A stretch of 37,532 bases of DNA, from IMG/VR virus record IMGVR_UViG_3300025112_006667, positions 1 to 37,532 of that record. The stretch is one strand, 5' to 3'. The stretch comes from a virus. The notes beneath the pieces were generated by a model that saw nothing but the letters and a program-made list of their open reading frames with translations, was not told the DNA's origin and did not search any database. The first letter of the stretch is position 1. Every line of letters starts with the position of its first letter. This document shows positions 37,513 through 37,532 of the stretch, one piece after another. Both the position numbers and the translations under genes were made by a program.

Positions 37513-37532
37513 TTGAGAAAACTCATAGGTAA
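37513..37532 (+). CDS. Possible gene start at the window edge (partial)
   Basis: A TTG at 37513 follows GGGGAG by seven bases and opens a frame (start-RKLIG) that continues past the end of the window. The start codon and RBS are the only support. Confidence 0.3.

Noticed and set aside
1-37532. Alternative genetic code (stop-codon reassignment)
   Set aside because: TAA, TAG and TGA all end well-recognised genes, and no conserved domain reads through an in-frame stop.

Overview
The window is a stretch of a tailed-phage-like genome. It is AT-rich, every credible gene lies on the + strand, genes overlap by ATGA/TAATG or sit a few bases apart, and Shine-Dalgarno sites are strong (AAGGAGG types), which suggests a low-GC, Firmicutes-type host. 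TAA, TAG and TGA all end genes, so I see no recoding. All identifications come from reading motifs; no database search was possible.

Replication and DNA-chemistry module (about 1-16.5 kb). In order: the tail of a probable SNF2-like helicase, a sigma-region-2-like protein, a basic unknown protein, a DnaB-type helicase, a DnaG-type primase, an inserted unknown gene followed by a duplicated primase tail, and a Lys/Glu-repeat protein. Next comes a nucleotide/base-modification cassette: a DUF1599-like protein, an asparagine-synthetase-like amidotransferase, an all-alpha NTP pyrophosphohydrolase, a cytosine-C5-methyltransferase homologue with altered catalytic motifs, a thymidylate-synthase-fold enzyme carrying the Asp typical of dCMP hydroxymethylase, and dCMP deaminase. 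The module ends with a sliding clamp, a family A polymerase with an N-terminal UDG-like domain, a clamp loader, a gp32-like SSB and a RecA/UvsX recombinase. Together these predict a phage that replaces or decorates cytosine in its DNA.

Sugar module (about 16.5-31.5 kb). Codon choice changes here: GGG and CGG codons become rare. Genes resemble GDP-sugar 4,6-dehydratase, RmlC-type epimerase, two GDP-fucose-synthase-like reductase/epimerases, an SDR, a heptose-7-phosphate kinase (HddA-like, apparently starting at AUA), a heptose-1-phosphate nucleotidyltransferase (HddC-like), an FkbM methyltransferase and a second methyltransferase-like protein, a B12-type radical SAM enzyme, and both E1 alpha and E1 beta subunits of a thiamine-diphosphate enzyme split by an HNH homing endonuclease. 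The set resembles a modified GDP-heptose pathway. No glycosyltransferase is visible. A scar joins an RNA-ligase 5' fragment to a DNA-methyltransferase 3' fragment. Next to it lies a roughly 270-nt array of three diverged copies of a structured RNA with covarying stems, ending in a terminator.

Right end (31.5-37.5 kb). A PD-(D/E)XK nuclease, SbcD/SbcC (gp47/gp46) homologues, a Fic protein with a class II inhibitory motif, five tRNA genes (Met-type CAU, an irregular Val-like one, Ala-like UGC, Pro UGG, Thr UGU), and small unknown genes.
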